A stretch of 64,000 bases of DNA from the NCBI GenBank assembly GCA_963978905.1, contig OZ022256.1, positions 29,041,426 through 29,105,425 on the forward strand, written 5' to 3'. The position numbers and the translations under genes were made by a program. Every line of letters starts with the position of its first letter. Position 1 is the stretch's first letter. This DNA comes from Trichostrongylus colubriformis (Eukaryota; Nematoda; Chromadorea; Rhabditida; Trichostrongylidae). The notes beneath the pieces are model-generated. The model worked only from the letters and a program-made list of their open reading frames with translations. It had not been told where the DNA came from and ran no database searches. Of this stretch, positions 32,131 to 43,648 are shown piece by piece.

Positions 32131-35044
32131 CATCAGCAAGCCACACCAATAGGTGAAGCTGTTGCAGAACTTCAATGAAGTCCTATTGGTCGACATCGAT
32201 CGAAATCATAGATCTCTATGCAAAGAGCTGAACAGGTAATGGAATCTCATTGAATGATTACAGTCGCAGAGGTTGAAAAACTGCAGCATCATGTGCTATA
32301 GGTCGTAATTGTCGGTTTTCTTACAGAGGGCCGGGCAATGAGATGGGCCACACCAGTGGATGGACATAATTGCAGAAGCTTACATTCTGTAGAGCTTATT
32401 GCATGTAGATCGATACCTATTGCTATAATGGACCTTTGTAAAGATGGCTGTAAATGGACTACCCCTCAGCACAAATGTAAAATCTATGTATTGATTTCCG
32501 CCAAACCACATTGCTGTGCAATTTCTTTTACATCATTTCGCCCACAGCCCGTTTCGCACCGGTGTCCCGTAACGCGATGTAGATCGCGAAGCTCACCTGT
32601 TTACATCATTTCGCCCACAGCCCGCTTCGCACCGGTGCCCCGTAACGCGATGTAGATCGCGAAGCTCACCTGGTGTTCATTAAGTAGTAGTTTATTCAGT
32701 AAGTATTCATTAATACTATACCAAGTAAAACTTTTCATATGGGCTCAGCTCATTGCCTCAAGTCCAAATGTGAATCGTTCTGCGAATAAAGATACATGGA
32801 GTCCTATTTTAAATTGCCAATAAAATTCAAAACAGTAACACAACAAGGTGACGAACTGATAGAGTTGTAGCCGTCTAGACGGCATGACTGTCAATGGCAC
32901 GAATCATGTCGAAATACCCGGTGAGTAGGACACTATGCCTTGTTTTCCGCCTTCTTAATTTGCACTTTTGAGGCTTATTAGTGCGGCTGATGGAGGAAGC
33001 AGCTTTGTGTTGGAAACTCATTCAGAGTGGACGAACCTCATGATTCAAACACCCCCCTCCCCCCACAATTTCACGCAATTTCACTGATATTTTGAGGAGA
33101 GACTTTCATGGTACTAAAGTTGAAGATTATTTATGATGAATAGGGCTCGGCATGTCACCTCTATTTCCCGCTGCCCAGTAAACACCATAGAGTAGTCTGG
33201 GGACAAGTGAATAGAAAGAGACGAGCGACGATTCAATGGTCGCTGAGGTTTTCGTAGAATTGCTCGGATGAAATTCATAAGGAAGGTTCATTAAATTGCT
33301 GCCGTGCTGATAATTACTGGTTGCTGAGTTCCTGAATGCGCTCTGTCCATCCGAAGAGCTGCTCAGGGGATGGATGTGAGCAAGAGTACAGCAATGCACA
33401 ATTGGCATGCACATTATTTAGTACGAAACAAGTGCGCTACGCAAATTAGCGAGAAATCAAGAAATCTAATTACTATGTGACTAATTCACCTAAGGGACTA
33501 CAGTTGTAGAATAGGCAGAAGAAACAAAGAGAAAAATGGGTGAGCAGGCTAGACAGGGTGGCCGGGAAGAAGTCGTAAGCCCCTCCCCTTTGATCAGCGC
33601 AATGAAGTATGTAATTGCCACTACGGGAGCCGGAATCGAATAACACAAGGTGGGATTCAGCAGTAGGAGAGTAATTTACGGAATAGGATAGCATGCTCTG
33701 CTGACCTTACTAGGGAAAGTGCCGCAAGAAGCAATCGAGACGGAACATCTCCGTCAACAACCGATGTTCTTTGAAGCGTTCGAACACAGAAAAAGGTATA
33801 AATCCCAGTTTTCATATGTAACTTCAGCTCATCGTATTCTCCATGGAATCTCAGCCGCATACAATCAAAAACAAAGTTGCTCCTGCTCTGCACGGTCATG
33901 AGACACCTCATGTCCAACTGAAGGAGAGTCAGCAAATACGCCGATGGTATGGACATGTGGTCATGTGAATCAACTAATAAAAAAGCATCAAAGTTTGAAG
34001 CGCAAGGGAAGCAATCTGCTTGAAGCGCTAAAGAGCATCAAAGGAAAGGCGGGGGAGTGTCCTCAAGATTAACTTCACCGATGTCATGAACGCTGCATAT
34101 GCCTTTGATGGGAACAGAAAGGATTCTTTCACGGAAAAAAGAGCCAATGTCACCTATATAACTATGTCGTATTTGCCTAATAAAGGCAGCATGCAAAGTT
34201 TCACACCGAAAAGTGGAAATCCGGTTAAGATACAGCTCCATAAATCCTCGGCCTGATGAGGGGGGGGCCTTCCTGTAAAAGCCCCATCACGACGTCCGCA
34301 GCGGTTGGGAACAGAAAGTGAGACTGTTTACGTAGCTATCTGTTTCTGTGATGCGTCTGCGACCGCGGACGACGGGGTGGGCACTTGCTCGGAGGCCCCG
34401 CCCACCCGGCTGAGACTTTGCGGCGCTGTATCTTAGCCGCATTCACGCATGAAACTTTGCATGCAGCCCACATCAGGCAAATACAACATGGATATATGGG
34501 TAACAGAAAAATTCGTTTTTCCGTGGACGATTCCTTCAAGGGCATCGTATGAGATAGGTTCTAAAGCGGTTACGCTAAGAAGGCATGGAGCAGGTTCTAA
34601 AGCGGTTACGCTAAGAAGGCATGGAGCACCGTACTAGGCGGACATGTGAATTTCCTGCCCCATTGGCACACATCCACGTCTAACATCAGAAAAAGAAAAG
34701 AAGGCGTGGAAAAGAATGCTAGGGAGAAGAAGATAGAGAAGATCTACTCTTACAATTAGCCCTCCCTTAAGTGAATGTGTCAGGGCTTTTCATCATCTCA
34801 GGAGTAATCAATATTCAAATCAGACCTACATATAGCCACTGGTGAGCCGTTTTTCGTTCGTGAACCGCTTACAGCAGGCACCGTAATTTCTACTGAGAGG
34901 AGAGGTTGGGATATTCAGAAAAAGGGACCGCTGTCTGTTTTTTCATAGCTGTTGAAGGATAACTCCGAACCGAATCTGTGTGATCCAAATGTCAAATTCG
35001 AACGTGGCCCTGGTGGGCAGAGATGCATTTTCAACAATAAATAG
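32131..35044. other. No supported gene; small tandem duplications; weak minus-strand exon candidates
   Basis: A 73-bp unit beginning 'TACATCATTTCGCCC' is duplicated at 32529 and 32602 with two differences. A 36-bp unit beginning 'AGGTTCTAAAGCGG' is duplicated at 34556 and 34592. Minus-strand frames at 33414-33127, 33694-33473 and 33956-33657 lie in a row; the first is Ser/Asn-rich and ends in a stop. No splice sites of the nematode type clearly bound them, so I do not call a gene. A G8 run lies near 34261. Confidence 0.4.
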
Positions 35045-35290
35045 ACATCAAAGACAGCACTAGGGGTAATGCGGTTACCGAGAAATCGCTAGAAGAAGTC
35101 ACTTCCAAGGAAGCCAGGTTCAGGAAGGCTACCTGTGGCGCGATACTGTGAAATAGCACGCCTCAAAGCTAAAGAAACGGCGCAACGGATAACAGCTGAC
35201 GCCTTGGATGACCGACTCCGCCTCCTGGTGACGTGATTCTCGATTAGCTGGGGTGGGTGCGATAACCATATCAGCCACTCACCTCGACGG
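35045..35290. repeat. Dispersed repeat, copy 2 (partner at 25250-25530)
   Basis: It contains 'AAAGACAGCACTAGGGGTAA', 'GAGAAATCGCTAGAAGAAGT', 'CTGTGGCGCGATACTG', 'CTCCGCCTCCTGGTGACGTG' and 'TCTCGATTAGCTGGGGTG' in the same order as copy 1. A 76-codon minus frame across it has no known motif. Confidence 0.55.
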
Positions 35291-37895
35291 GGCAGATAAA
35301 TTTTCTGGTAACTGTCCATGCTTCACCTCTTTCGCGCAGCCACTGCGTTCGTAACGGCGTCAAGCCCTCTCGACTCCATTCCGATTCCGCCAAACCACTA
35401 TTACCACACCCACTAGAAGGGGCATTTTCTGACGTGGCGTTCATACGGGAAGTGAGCTTGCCAAGGGATGCGATAAGATAAGTGAGACAGAAATCCCTAT
35501 GGTGAAAGCAACGTTAGCAGGTGATATCGTTGATTGTACGTGATACCATAAAGCAAAGACTCGTTTGCATGCTCCGAGGGCTGTAGTCAGGGGACCCTGT
35601 TTTTGCTGTTGCCATGGGTTTTCGTATGTATTTTCTTCTTCAATGAGTACAACAGGGCCCTACTCTCAATGTCAGTGATGGGGGCGATAAAGTTCACAAC
35701 TTATCGCCGGTTGTGCCTTTAATTCGCTGGACTTTTTGAGTATGCAGATGGAGCGACAACGGGTGATGCGCGTCATTTCGTGCTTTCTCGGCTATTGTCT
35801 ACTTTAGCAAACCATCTCCCTATGCTTACAGCTGCCTCTGTCACTGCATCGTCACTGCTCAGCGTGTTTACCACATTGCAAGACAGCAGAAGAGATAATA
35901 AGGTTGTTCAGAAGGCGAGAAATAGCTACACTAAATGAACCTCGACGATCGATGCAGACTATGCACGGGTGTTGTCTGTGGTAAAGAATGCTCTCCTACT
36001 CCTCAACGGAGCCCTACACAGGTGACCCCCGCGGAAGAGCATTAGTAAATGCGTATCAATCTTATACATACATCACAGATTCACGGGACTTCCGATTTGC
36101 ACCCACAATCAGTGAAGCGGAAATGGGAATGTGTACGTCAGTCGCGGAAGAGTAGGAGTCCCATTTCTTGTTCTTAGCCCACTTCATTTCGTTTTCCACT
36201 TCATGTCCAACATGAAGTGAATTATCTTCGTACTAGATTGTTGAGCCACCAATAATGATGACTGGTGTGAATCCACCCACTAGTTTGCACTTCACCCCCA
36301 TTGCGCCCTTCAAAGTTCATGCAGCAAGCTAAGAGTGGTGAGTACTCCGACAGCAATCCTTTATTAGATTTTGGCCAAATTGGCAGTAGTACAGAAAATG
36401 AGGCCAGATTTTATTAAAGAACAGCCGGAACACGGTGTATACCACGTGAAAACATTTCAGAGCCCAGGGATCATCAGATGACCTCCCTATGGCATGCGTT
36501 AACACAGTGAGGAATTGAATGTTCTACTGGGGGTGCCAAAAAAGTAATTTCTTTACACCACTTTCAATCCCACATTAGTCGAACTTTACGTTGTACAAAC
36601 AAATCGGTACGAGGTAGTACCATCCCCAAATTCAAGAGCACACCTCATACTATCACTAAACTACGTGGCAGCCTTCTGCACGAACAGGATAGGGAGCTTA
36701 TTCTGAGTGAATATGATGTGTCATCTCAACACGGCAAAATCCGGGATTTCGTCACTCTAGTTCACAACCTTCCTAAGAACCGTTCACTCTTGGTACCTGA
36801 GGGGGTTCATATTGGGTGATGCCCTTAAGTATTCCGTTTTTTCCAGGCTCCCAACATCCTTCGTTTCCAAGAACCAATATGTGCGCTTACCACTGAAATT
36901 CCTCCGGAGGCAGATTTGAAGCATGAAAAATGCCACTTCAGATCATGGAAGCCTTGTCCAAGCAGCAGTGCTCTGTGATTTTCATGAACCAGTGAGCCGA
37001 TTCTTAGGATGCTTCCCACGAAACACGGAACCGGCTCCACTGTTTTGAGCGGACCTTAACGCCTCAGGTGCTCTGAAGCCCGACTGCGCCAAAGATGAAC
37101 GTAGTGAGGCACAGCTTATTCCTGCTTTTAGAGGAACATTTCGGGAATATTTGTCCCCAATACTTCATCTCTTTCGTTTCCCAATGTTTTGTATACTTGA
37201 CGGATGTGAGCTGTGAGCAAAATTACTTTTTTTCGGTACCATCTGTAGGATGATGGCCTTGGAAGGGCACGTATAAGAACAGCGTCTACAACCACCCACG
37301 AATATGCTTTTGAACGGGAGTGGCCGGCACGATTCTCGCAATACTCAGTCAACAGTTGAAATAGTTTACCGACCTTTTTGAATAACTTCACATGAAAACA
37401 CGAAGCCGTGTGAATAAGGTAGACCCATTATTTTTGATTGGATTCCGGCCGAATCAGTGGCTTGAGGAAAAGCCCTCAATGTCAACATGAAACGTCATTA
37501 AACAGCAAAATCTCTTTGAATAAGACATGCACAAGTCTTCAAAAAAAGATGGAAATAGAGCCCGATTGTGTTCAGATACAAGACATTATGGATGATCAGA
37601 AAGTGATAAGAATAATACAAGCTCGAGTTTCTGATGCGTTCCACTGTGAATTCGCGCGCACCCGTTACGGCTTGCACTTAAAACGATTCAAAAAGGTCGT
37701 ACACATGTTGCTCCGCCTTTCTTGTCCGCTACGCCCACAGACGGGCGTGATACGTGCCAATTGATACGAATAGCGTGGCTGTGGATACCGCACTGATACG
37801 CGCTCGACAGGAATCTGCTGTAAACCCTATGTGCGTATTATTGTGCAATAGTTCTTTTTCTATTACCGGTGTTTCAAGACACTTTCACCTTTCGG
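35291..37895. other. No gene recognised
   Basis: Only short frames without recognised motifs. I could not identify repeats or RNA genes here. Confidence 0.35.
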
Positions 37896-38364
37896 CACTA
37901 TTTACCCAAAGCTACCCCACTGCCTCTTCAAGCGATGCCGTCAAAGAGGTGATTTTTTGGAAAACCTTTCGATTTAGCTGCAAACTTCTACCCGGGGATA
38001 TTTTGACCCGTAGAACACGAATATGACATTTTGGCGCGAAACCCCTTGGCGCCTGCGCCAAGAAGAGGTGGACCACCAAACTCTTTCAAAATTTGTCCCA
38101 AGGGGTATTTCGACCCGTAAAACACGAATATGACATTCGTTTGAAGAGAAACTGCTTCGGGCCCGCACCATAGGCGCCGGCGCCCAAATGGCGCCTATGG
38201 GGTGGGCGCCAAGCAATTTCGCGCCAAACGAATGTCATATTCGTGTTCTACGGGTCGAAGTACTCCCGGGTAGAAGTTTGCAGCTAAATCGAAAGGTTTT
38301 CCAAAAATCACCCTCTTTGACCGCATCGCTTGAAGAGGCAGTGGGGTAGCTTTGGGTGAATAGT
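37896..38364. repeat. 469-bp palindrome, 'TATTCGTGTTC' family
   Basis: The left arm (37896-38036) runs from 'CACTATTTACCCAAAGC' through 'CTTCAAGCGATGCCGTC', 'TTTAGCTGCAAACTTCTACC' and 'CCCGTAGAACACGAATATGA'. The right arm (38223-38364) is its close mirror. The centre carries a third inverted-orientation core at 38110-38137 ('CGTAAAACACGAATATGACA') and GC-rich hairpin-forming stretches built on 'GGCGCC'. It belongs with the 8.0, 47.6, 52.3 and 59.6 kb elements through the 'GAACACGAATATGACA' core. Confidence 0.85.
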
Positions 38365-38389
38365 GAGTGGGTGAATAGTTTCGACTAAT

Positions 38390-39320
38390 CCGTTTTCTGA
38401 AATCTTCGACTGTCTAATATTTATAAGGGTCAGAAATGGAGTATTCAGGAGGGGAAAACTCGCACTTTCGGTATCTTTCCACTCACCGTCGTGGTAAGAT
38501 GTATGTATTTGATAGAGCTTTTTTCAACCTCACAAAAGGGTGGGGAGAGGTATTTGTTTGTGATCACTTGATTATTTGCGACTTTGAAGGATGGAAAAAG
38601 TCTGTAATTTTTTTACTTTGAGGTCCAAAGAGGGTGACATTGTCTGCACCAGGTCGGATCATTTGAGGAGAATAATACATCGTTGATCAATTTTCGTTAT
38701 GTGTAAGGATTTTTGGTCAATACGGCGGTCTGATAGGAGCTCAGTTTCTAGAGAATAAGGTCAGATATCGAAGGCGAAAGTTTTTCCTGAATACTGCATT
38801 TTTAAGCCACATAAATATAAAACTGTACTGGAGAAAGTATTCAATAAACGAGTAAAATCTTCAGTAGAGGAGAAGAACCTCTTTTGATCGCATATGGTAT
38901 ACCTTTTGCCTTGGTGAAAAAAGCGACATTTTGTCAGGATTGCCATTTCTAGGATTGAAAACAGCAAACACTTATGAGACACTGAATAACGAACGGCATC
39001 GTTCTGTAGAACGTTTTGTAGAACTGAAAGAGCTCTATCGAATACATACATGTATGTATTGATTTATGGCCTCTATGGTAGACGAAGAAGAGAATATGCC
39101 GCTAGTGCGGATTTTTGCCTTCTGATCGCTCCATTCCTAGGCCTCATAAACATTAAACAGCTAAAGTATTCAAAAGAAAAAAAAAACGAATTGGCCTCTT
39201 TTACAACGCGGTAGAAGCTCTCTCGAATACATGTATACACTTTGTCGTAAAGTTGAAGACAATGGAGTGAGGGCCGATTGGTCTAATTTTCTTTTTTTTT
39301 TCAAAGCCCAGCGTATTGCA
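38390..39320. repeat. Inverted repeats of the 'GATAGAGCTTTTT' family
   Basis: A plus-strand block at 38400-38530 ('CTAATATTTATAAGGGTCAG', 'CTTTCGGTATC', 'GATAGAGCTTTTTTC') has a diverged mirror at about 38765-39060 ('GAGCTCTATCGAATACATAC'). A third block at 39105-39290 contains 'TTTTGCCTTCTGATCGCTCC', 'CTAGGCCTCATAAACATTAA' and 'GAATACATGTATACACTTTG' and is mirrored with high similarity at 40225-40412. This is the same family as 14.7-15.7 kb. Confidence 0.65.
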
Positions 39321-40209
39321 CAGTTACGCCATTTCTAACCATTTTCGGACACTGTCTCCTAGCAGCTTAGTATTGAGATCTCGAGAGGAATAGCCTCGAA
39401 GGTACACTTCACGATAGCCAGAGAAGTAACTGGTTTCTTGGGCTTATTCCTAGGGTAACTATCCAAGCTGCACCCCTTTTGCGCCGCTCCAGTGCGACAC
39501 ACGCACTACGCCTGCTCAAACCCACCCCGTCCTCACCCACTTGAGCTCCCTTATCGGTCAGCTGAGCAGAAGTGGTGTGGTCCGATAGGGTTCCAACAGG
39601 TCATGCGCCGTTATGGCGCACCGCGGCTACGCAAAAAAGTTGCTACTTGGTTAGTTATCCAAGGAACTACTTCGCCATGGAGGTAAATCGCCTTACCTGA
39701 TTGTCTGGAGTGTGCGTTTGAGGCGACGACTGGTATATGTAGCATAGTCAACTCCGCTCCTGGGTGTCACTGGGTGCTGCGGTGGGTGTTTTCATAATAC
39801 TTCACCATCATTCGAACGTCCACTGTAAGTTACCATCGTTTCCTTGTGTACACATCGGATGTAGACCACGCTCACGTTGTGTGACCGTTCATGGCAGTAC
39901 CTCTATCACCTGCGTTCTGGAAAGAATCTATGCAGGACATCAGAAGGTCTTGGGGTTAGGTCACTGCATCACGTGTCGCAAGAGGCCACAACTCAGCTGC
40001 TTCCAGGGTGAGGGTCGATTGGTCGAATTTTCGCGCGACCGCCCGCGGCGAATGCGAGTCGTTTGCAGCTTTATCTGTTGAAACAGCAACAATAACAACA
40101 TAGGCGAACTTACAAAGCTTTCAAACTACAATATTCGAAGATCCTTCACAGTACCAGCCTATTACGTCTTGAGCGGAATTTCAGACGAACCGGATGCCAG
40201 CGCCGCGAG

Positions 40210-40415
40210 TGCGACGCCGTGAAGCGAAAATTGGACCAATCGGCTCTCACTCCATTGTCTTCAACTTTACGAAAGTGTATACATGTATTCGAGAGAGCTT
40301 CTACCGCGTTGTAAAAGAGGCCAATTCGTTTTTTTTTCTTTTGAATACTTCAGCTGTTTAATGTTTATGAGGCCTAGGAATGGAGTGATCAGAAGGCGAA
40401 AATCCGCACTTGCCC
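40210..40415. repeat. Mirror copy of 39105-39290
   Basis: The plus strand reads 'GTGTATACATGTATTCGAG', 'GGCCAATTCGTTTTTTTTTC', 'GTTTAATGTTTATGAGGCC' and 'TGGAGTGATCAGAAGGCG', the reverse complement of 39.1-39.3 kb. About 0.9 kb separates the two copies. The spacer contains no recognised gene, but its inner edges again mirror weakly near 'GATTGGTCGAATTTTCGCG' (40017) and its counterpart at 40212-40240. Confidence 0.7.
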
Positions 40416-41334
40416 TCTTAATTGACCAAATCCACTCTTCTCGCCGAGGATTTCTCGACGAAGGCTTTACCCTGCCTACCTGTACAATGTTTATAAAGGA
40501 ATAAAACGATAAAGTTTCTAACGACAATCAAAATGAAATTTGGCCTATACAATGGCTTGGAAGGCCGCCCAATCTACGATTCAATCTTTCACGGTCCCAG
40601 ATGAGTCTGTTGCTAATTTACCTAGCCCTGTCAATGAGAGGAGTAAAGCTCGGTTAGTATGAGTGGGCATCGATGTGCGATTTGAACAGCGTACCTGAGA
40701 GTGGAAATGCGCGCCTCCTGTCACTGAACTTAAGTAGAACGAAAGTAGCACCGGAAGCACCATGTCATTCTTAAACACCAATTTCCGTTCCTGATTTCGC
40801 CCTGAAGTGTTTCCACGTGCTAAACGCCACTTTGCACACGAGGCGCGAAGCGGTTGTTCCACTGAGAGTATCCACTCAGAGGATCTTTAAAAGCAAGCTC
40901 CCTTCTTCTAACTATTCTCGAGCACAATACGGCCACACATTTCATGTGTAATTGTTGGAGCATTGACTAAAGGTTCCGTAGAACGGACCTCGCTCATTCG
41001 TTAAAGGATGCCTTTAGTTATAGGGCGACCGACTGCGCAGATCCAGACTGTCTCGACTAATGTCTGGAAACTTACTAAACGTCACCTCCAAAAAACTCAA
41101 CAATTTCTGAAGGAGATTCTGTGTCAAAGGAGCTTATAGCTTTCTCGCTGTCTAACGTATGCAGGCTGTTATGTTCACTCCTAGACCACTGAAAATGATG
41201 CGGAGATCCGAAGACCTCGAGGTCTGCCCGTACATATTCTTATGCGGGGGCGGGCATCCACTTTGGTTTTGATATAATTATTGGAACCAAATATATTTCA
41301 TGCGTGTCTGTGTTAGCTTCAAGGGCACGTCTAA
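40416..41334. other. No gene recognised
   Basis: Short frames only. The RTE similarity downstream begins near 41335 and does not extend into this stretch. Confidence 0.4.
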
Positions 41335-42376
41335 GAGAAAACCAGGGTGTGCCTACTCAGTACATAAGAGTACTTCGTGAGCTCTACAGCAAGTTCACGA
41401 CCAAGATCTCGCCGTTCTACAAGGAAGTCATCATCGGCGTGAAGGGAGGGGTTCGACAAGGCGACACCATCTCGCCTAAACTATTCAGCGCCGCTCTTGA
41501 GAACGCCATACGTCAATTGGAATGGGAAGGAATGGGAGTGAAGGTCGATGGTCGGCATCTACACCATCGCCGCTTCGCAGACAACATTGTGCTTATAACA
41601 CCGATAATCCAGAGAACGGAGCGGATGCTAGTCGATCTCGACTGTGAGTGAGGAAAAATCGCTCTGCAGCTTAGCCTGACGAAGACGATGTTCATGAAGA
41701 ACGAATTGGTTCTTGATGCCCCATTCGCGCTCAACGGAACGAACATCACTGAATGCTTCAGCTATGTGTACCTAGGTCGGGAAGTCAATATGATGAGCGA
41801 CTTAGCACCAGAGTTGAGCAGGAGGAAAGGAGCGGCTTGGAGAACCTTCAAGGCCATCGAGGGAGTTGAAGAAGACGAAGAACATCTGGATCCACACCCA
41901 TCTCTTCGATTCCGCTGCCTTCCTGTCCTAACATACACCTCAGGAACTTGAACTCTACGTGAGCAGAAGAAGCATGCGGTCGGCGTCATCCAACGCGCCA
42001 TCAAAAGGACAATGCTAGGAGTATCCCAATACACGCAAGTGCAGAGGGGATTCCGGAGTTCCAAAATCCGCCGTCGATCGTCGTCTTTGCCAAGGAGTCG
42101 AAGATTAAATGGGCCGGACACGTCATGCGATATCGCGATGACCTTTGGACCAGAGCGGTTACCGACTGGATTCCTCGGGGCGTCAAATGAACACCTGGAC
42201 GATCACCCGCCCGATGGTCAGACTCCTTCACAAAAGCTCTGCGCGAAGAGAACGAGACGCTACGTGTCCCTGGAGCCAGGAATGTGCACTTGACGGCTTT
42301 GGCTCGCGATAGGGACGCATGGAGACGTTGGTCGGACCCGCTAGAGACTCTCGATGAGCAACGCGACGACAGGTGA
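41335..42376 (+). pseudogene. RTE-type non-LTR retrotransposon reverse transcriptase, 3' part
   Basis: Similarity starts at 'NQGVPTQYIRVLRELY' and includes the RT block 'GGVRQGDTISPKLFSAALEN', with 'VDGRHLHHRRFADNIVLIT' around the catalytic site. The usual FADD is FADN here, so the second catalytic acid is lost. Downstream are 'NGTNITECFSYVYLGREVNM' and 'LAPELSRRKGAAWRTFKAIE'. The frame has TGA stops at 41649 and 41949, then a frameshift between about 42060 and 42086. The remaining frame ('SKIKWAGHVMRYRDDLWTRA', '[11 protein letters not shown]') has a further TGA near 42188 and ends in 'DEQRDDR' and the stop at 42374-42376. The endonuclease half is absent. In an intact element this protein reverse-transcribes at nicked target DNA. 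Confidence 0.9.
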
Positions 42377-42848
42377 CACAAATGATACGGTACCAGACTG
42401 GTGCGTAAGTCTTGCGACGATTTTGTAATCTGATGTAGTTTCCCTGCTTTTGAACTTTATCAAGTATTAATTATCAAGGATACTTGGAGCATACTCCGAT
42501 GATTTTCTTAGAATGTAGGAAATAGTCTCGCTCAGTAGTAGCAAGAATGGGCTCGAATTAAAAATCTCTCATTTGAACACGTGATCTTCACAAATGTCTT
42601 CAGGATCCCCATTTGAGAAAACATCCGCTATTATTCGCGCTGCAATCACTGAGAATGCCACCTATTACTATTCAGCGTCTAGCTGCTCATCTGTTTTGCG
42701 TTAGGCCAGACAAACCTTGGTATTCATTCACACACAAGTAGTCCGACGTCCACTCAAGAGAATGACATTTTCGGAACTTTATAAGTAGATTGGAAGATGG
42801 GCACGCGGTAGGCAGATTGTCGCATGGGTACAGTAGGCAACACCCACT

Positions 42849-42853
42849 GTATC
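42849..42853. other. Target-site duplication of the solo LTR, left
   Basis: GTATC directly precedes the LTR; the same five bases follow it at 43644-43648. Confidence 0.8.
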
Positions 42854-43643
42854 TGTCGCGGATCAAAGGCACCCTTTTGACATCGCGTGTTGCATCGTCC
42901 TAGCGCACACAAACCTCTCGCGTCCAGGAGACACCCAATGGTGGATGATGCCCCCCAGACGCCCTCACCGGAGACACCCCGGCGGCCGCCACGGCGGCCG
43001 GAGGGGCGTACCCACCCTGGGGACCTAAGGGTCTTACCGACCTATTCCCTATAACGGTTATAATACCTTTCCGAGGGCTGTCGAACCTTGAACGTCACAT
43101 CACTGACAACCTGCTCACAGTACTAAACATGTCAAGACATAACATAAATATAAGTATAATACATGAACTACATATAAACTACACGACAAGAAACATAACA
43201 CACATTTATCACGCAATAACGACAATACAATATATCATACCTGACTCCCACAAGTCGCCTCCGCTAGGGCGACTCCTGACAGTCGGCTATACGTAGTAGA
43301 CCCCCATCCGGCTGGTATCACGTAGCCATATGGCCGACGGTGTCTGGTATGGGGATCTGACCACGGCTGCTCCCAGTCGGGAGCAGGGGAAGACACCGGC
43401 CAACTCATGTGCCAGCGCTCCACTACCCGAGAGCCAAGGGTGCACCGCACCCCCAGTCCTCGGGCAGCATCATGGCGTTGCCCGGTGAAAACCGACTGGC
43501 AGCTGGCAGCCGGTCTTTTATACCGGCTTCGACCACAGAGGGCGGAGCCACCGCGTGTCGCATGACGCGACAAGCGGCGCCGCAGCGCGGACGGGCCGAG
43601 AAGCGCGATGCCCCCGAGGCCATCGTCGCGGCGATCCGCGACA
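42854..43643 (-). mobile_element. Solo LTR (790 bp) of an LTR retrotransposon
   Basis: The ends are 'TGTCGCGGATC' and 'GATCCGCGACA', giving the TG...CA termini of an LTR inside an 11-bp inverted repeat. Five-base duplications GTATC flank both sides. A TATA box ('TATAAAA', minus strand, 43523-43517) lies about 120 bases from the 43643 end, so transcription probably ran on the minus strand and that end is U3. The half near 43643 is GC-rich, the middle AT-rich. No primer-binding site or gag/pol sequence adjoins it, as expected for LTR-LTR recombination. The overlapping 94-138 codon minus-strand frames (43707-43423 and 43651-43235) are GC-rich accidents. BEL/Pao or Gypsy origin is undecided. Confidence 0.8.
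43517..43523 (-). promoter_or_regulatory. TATA box of the solo LTR
   Basis: 'TATAAAA' on the minus strand within 'CCGGTATAAAAGACCGG'. It sits near the presumed U3 end of the LTR. Strength is unknown. Confidence 0.5.
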
Positions 43644-43648
43644 GTATC

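Noticed and set aside
37488..37502. 'GAAACGTC' as a third hammerhead site
   Set aside because: No CTGANGA core or paired stems upstream.
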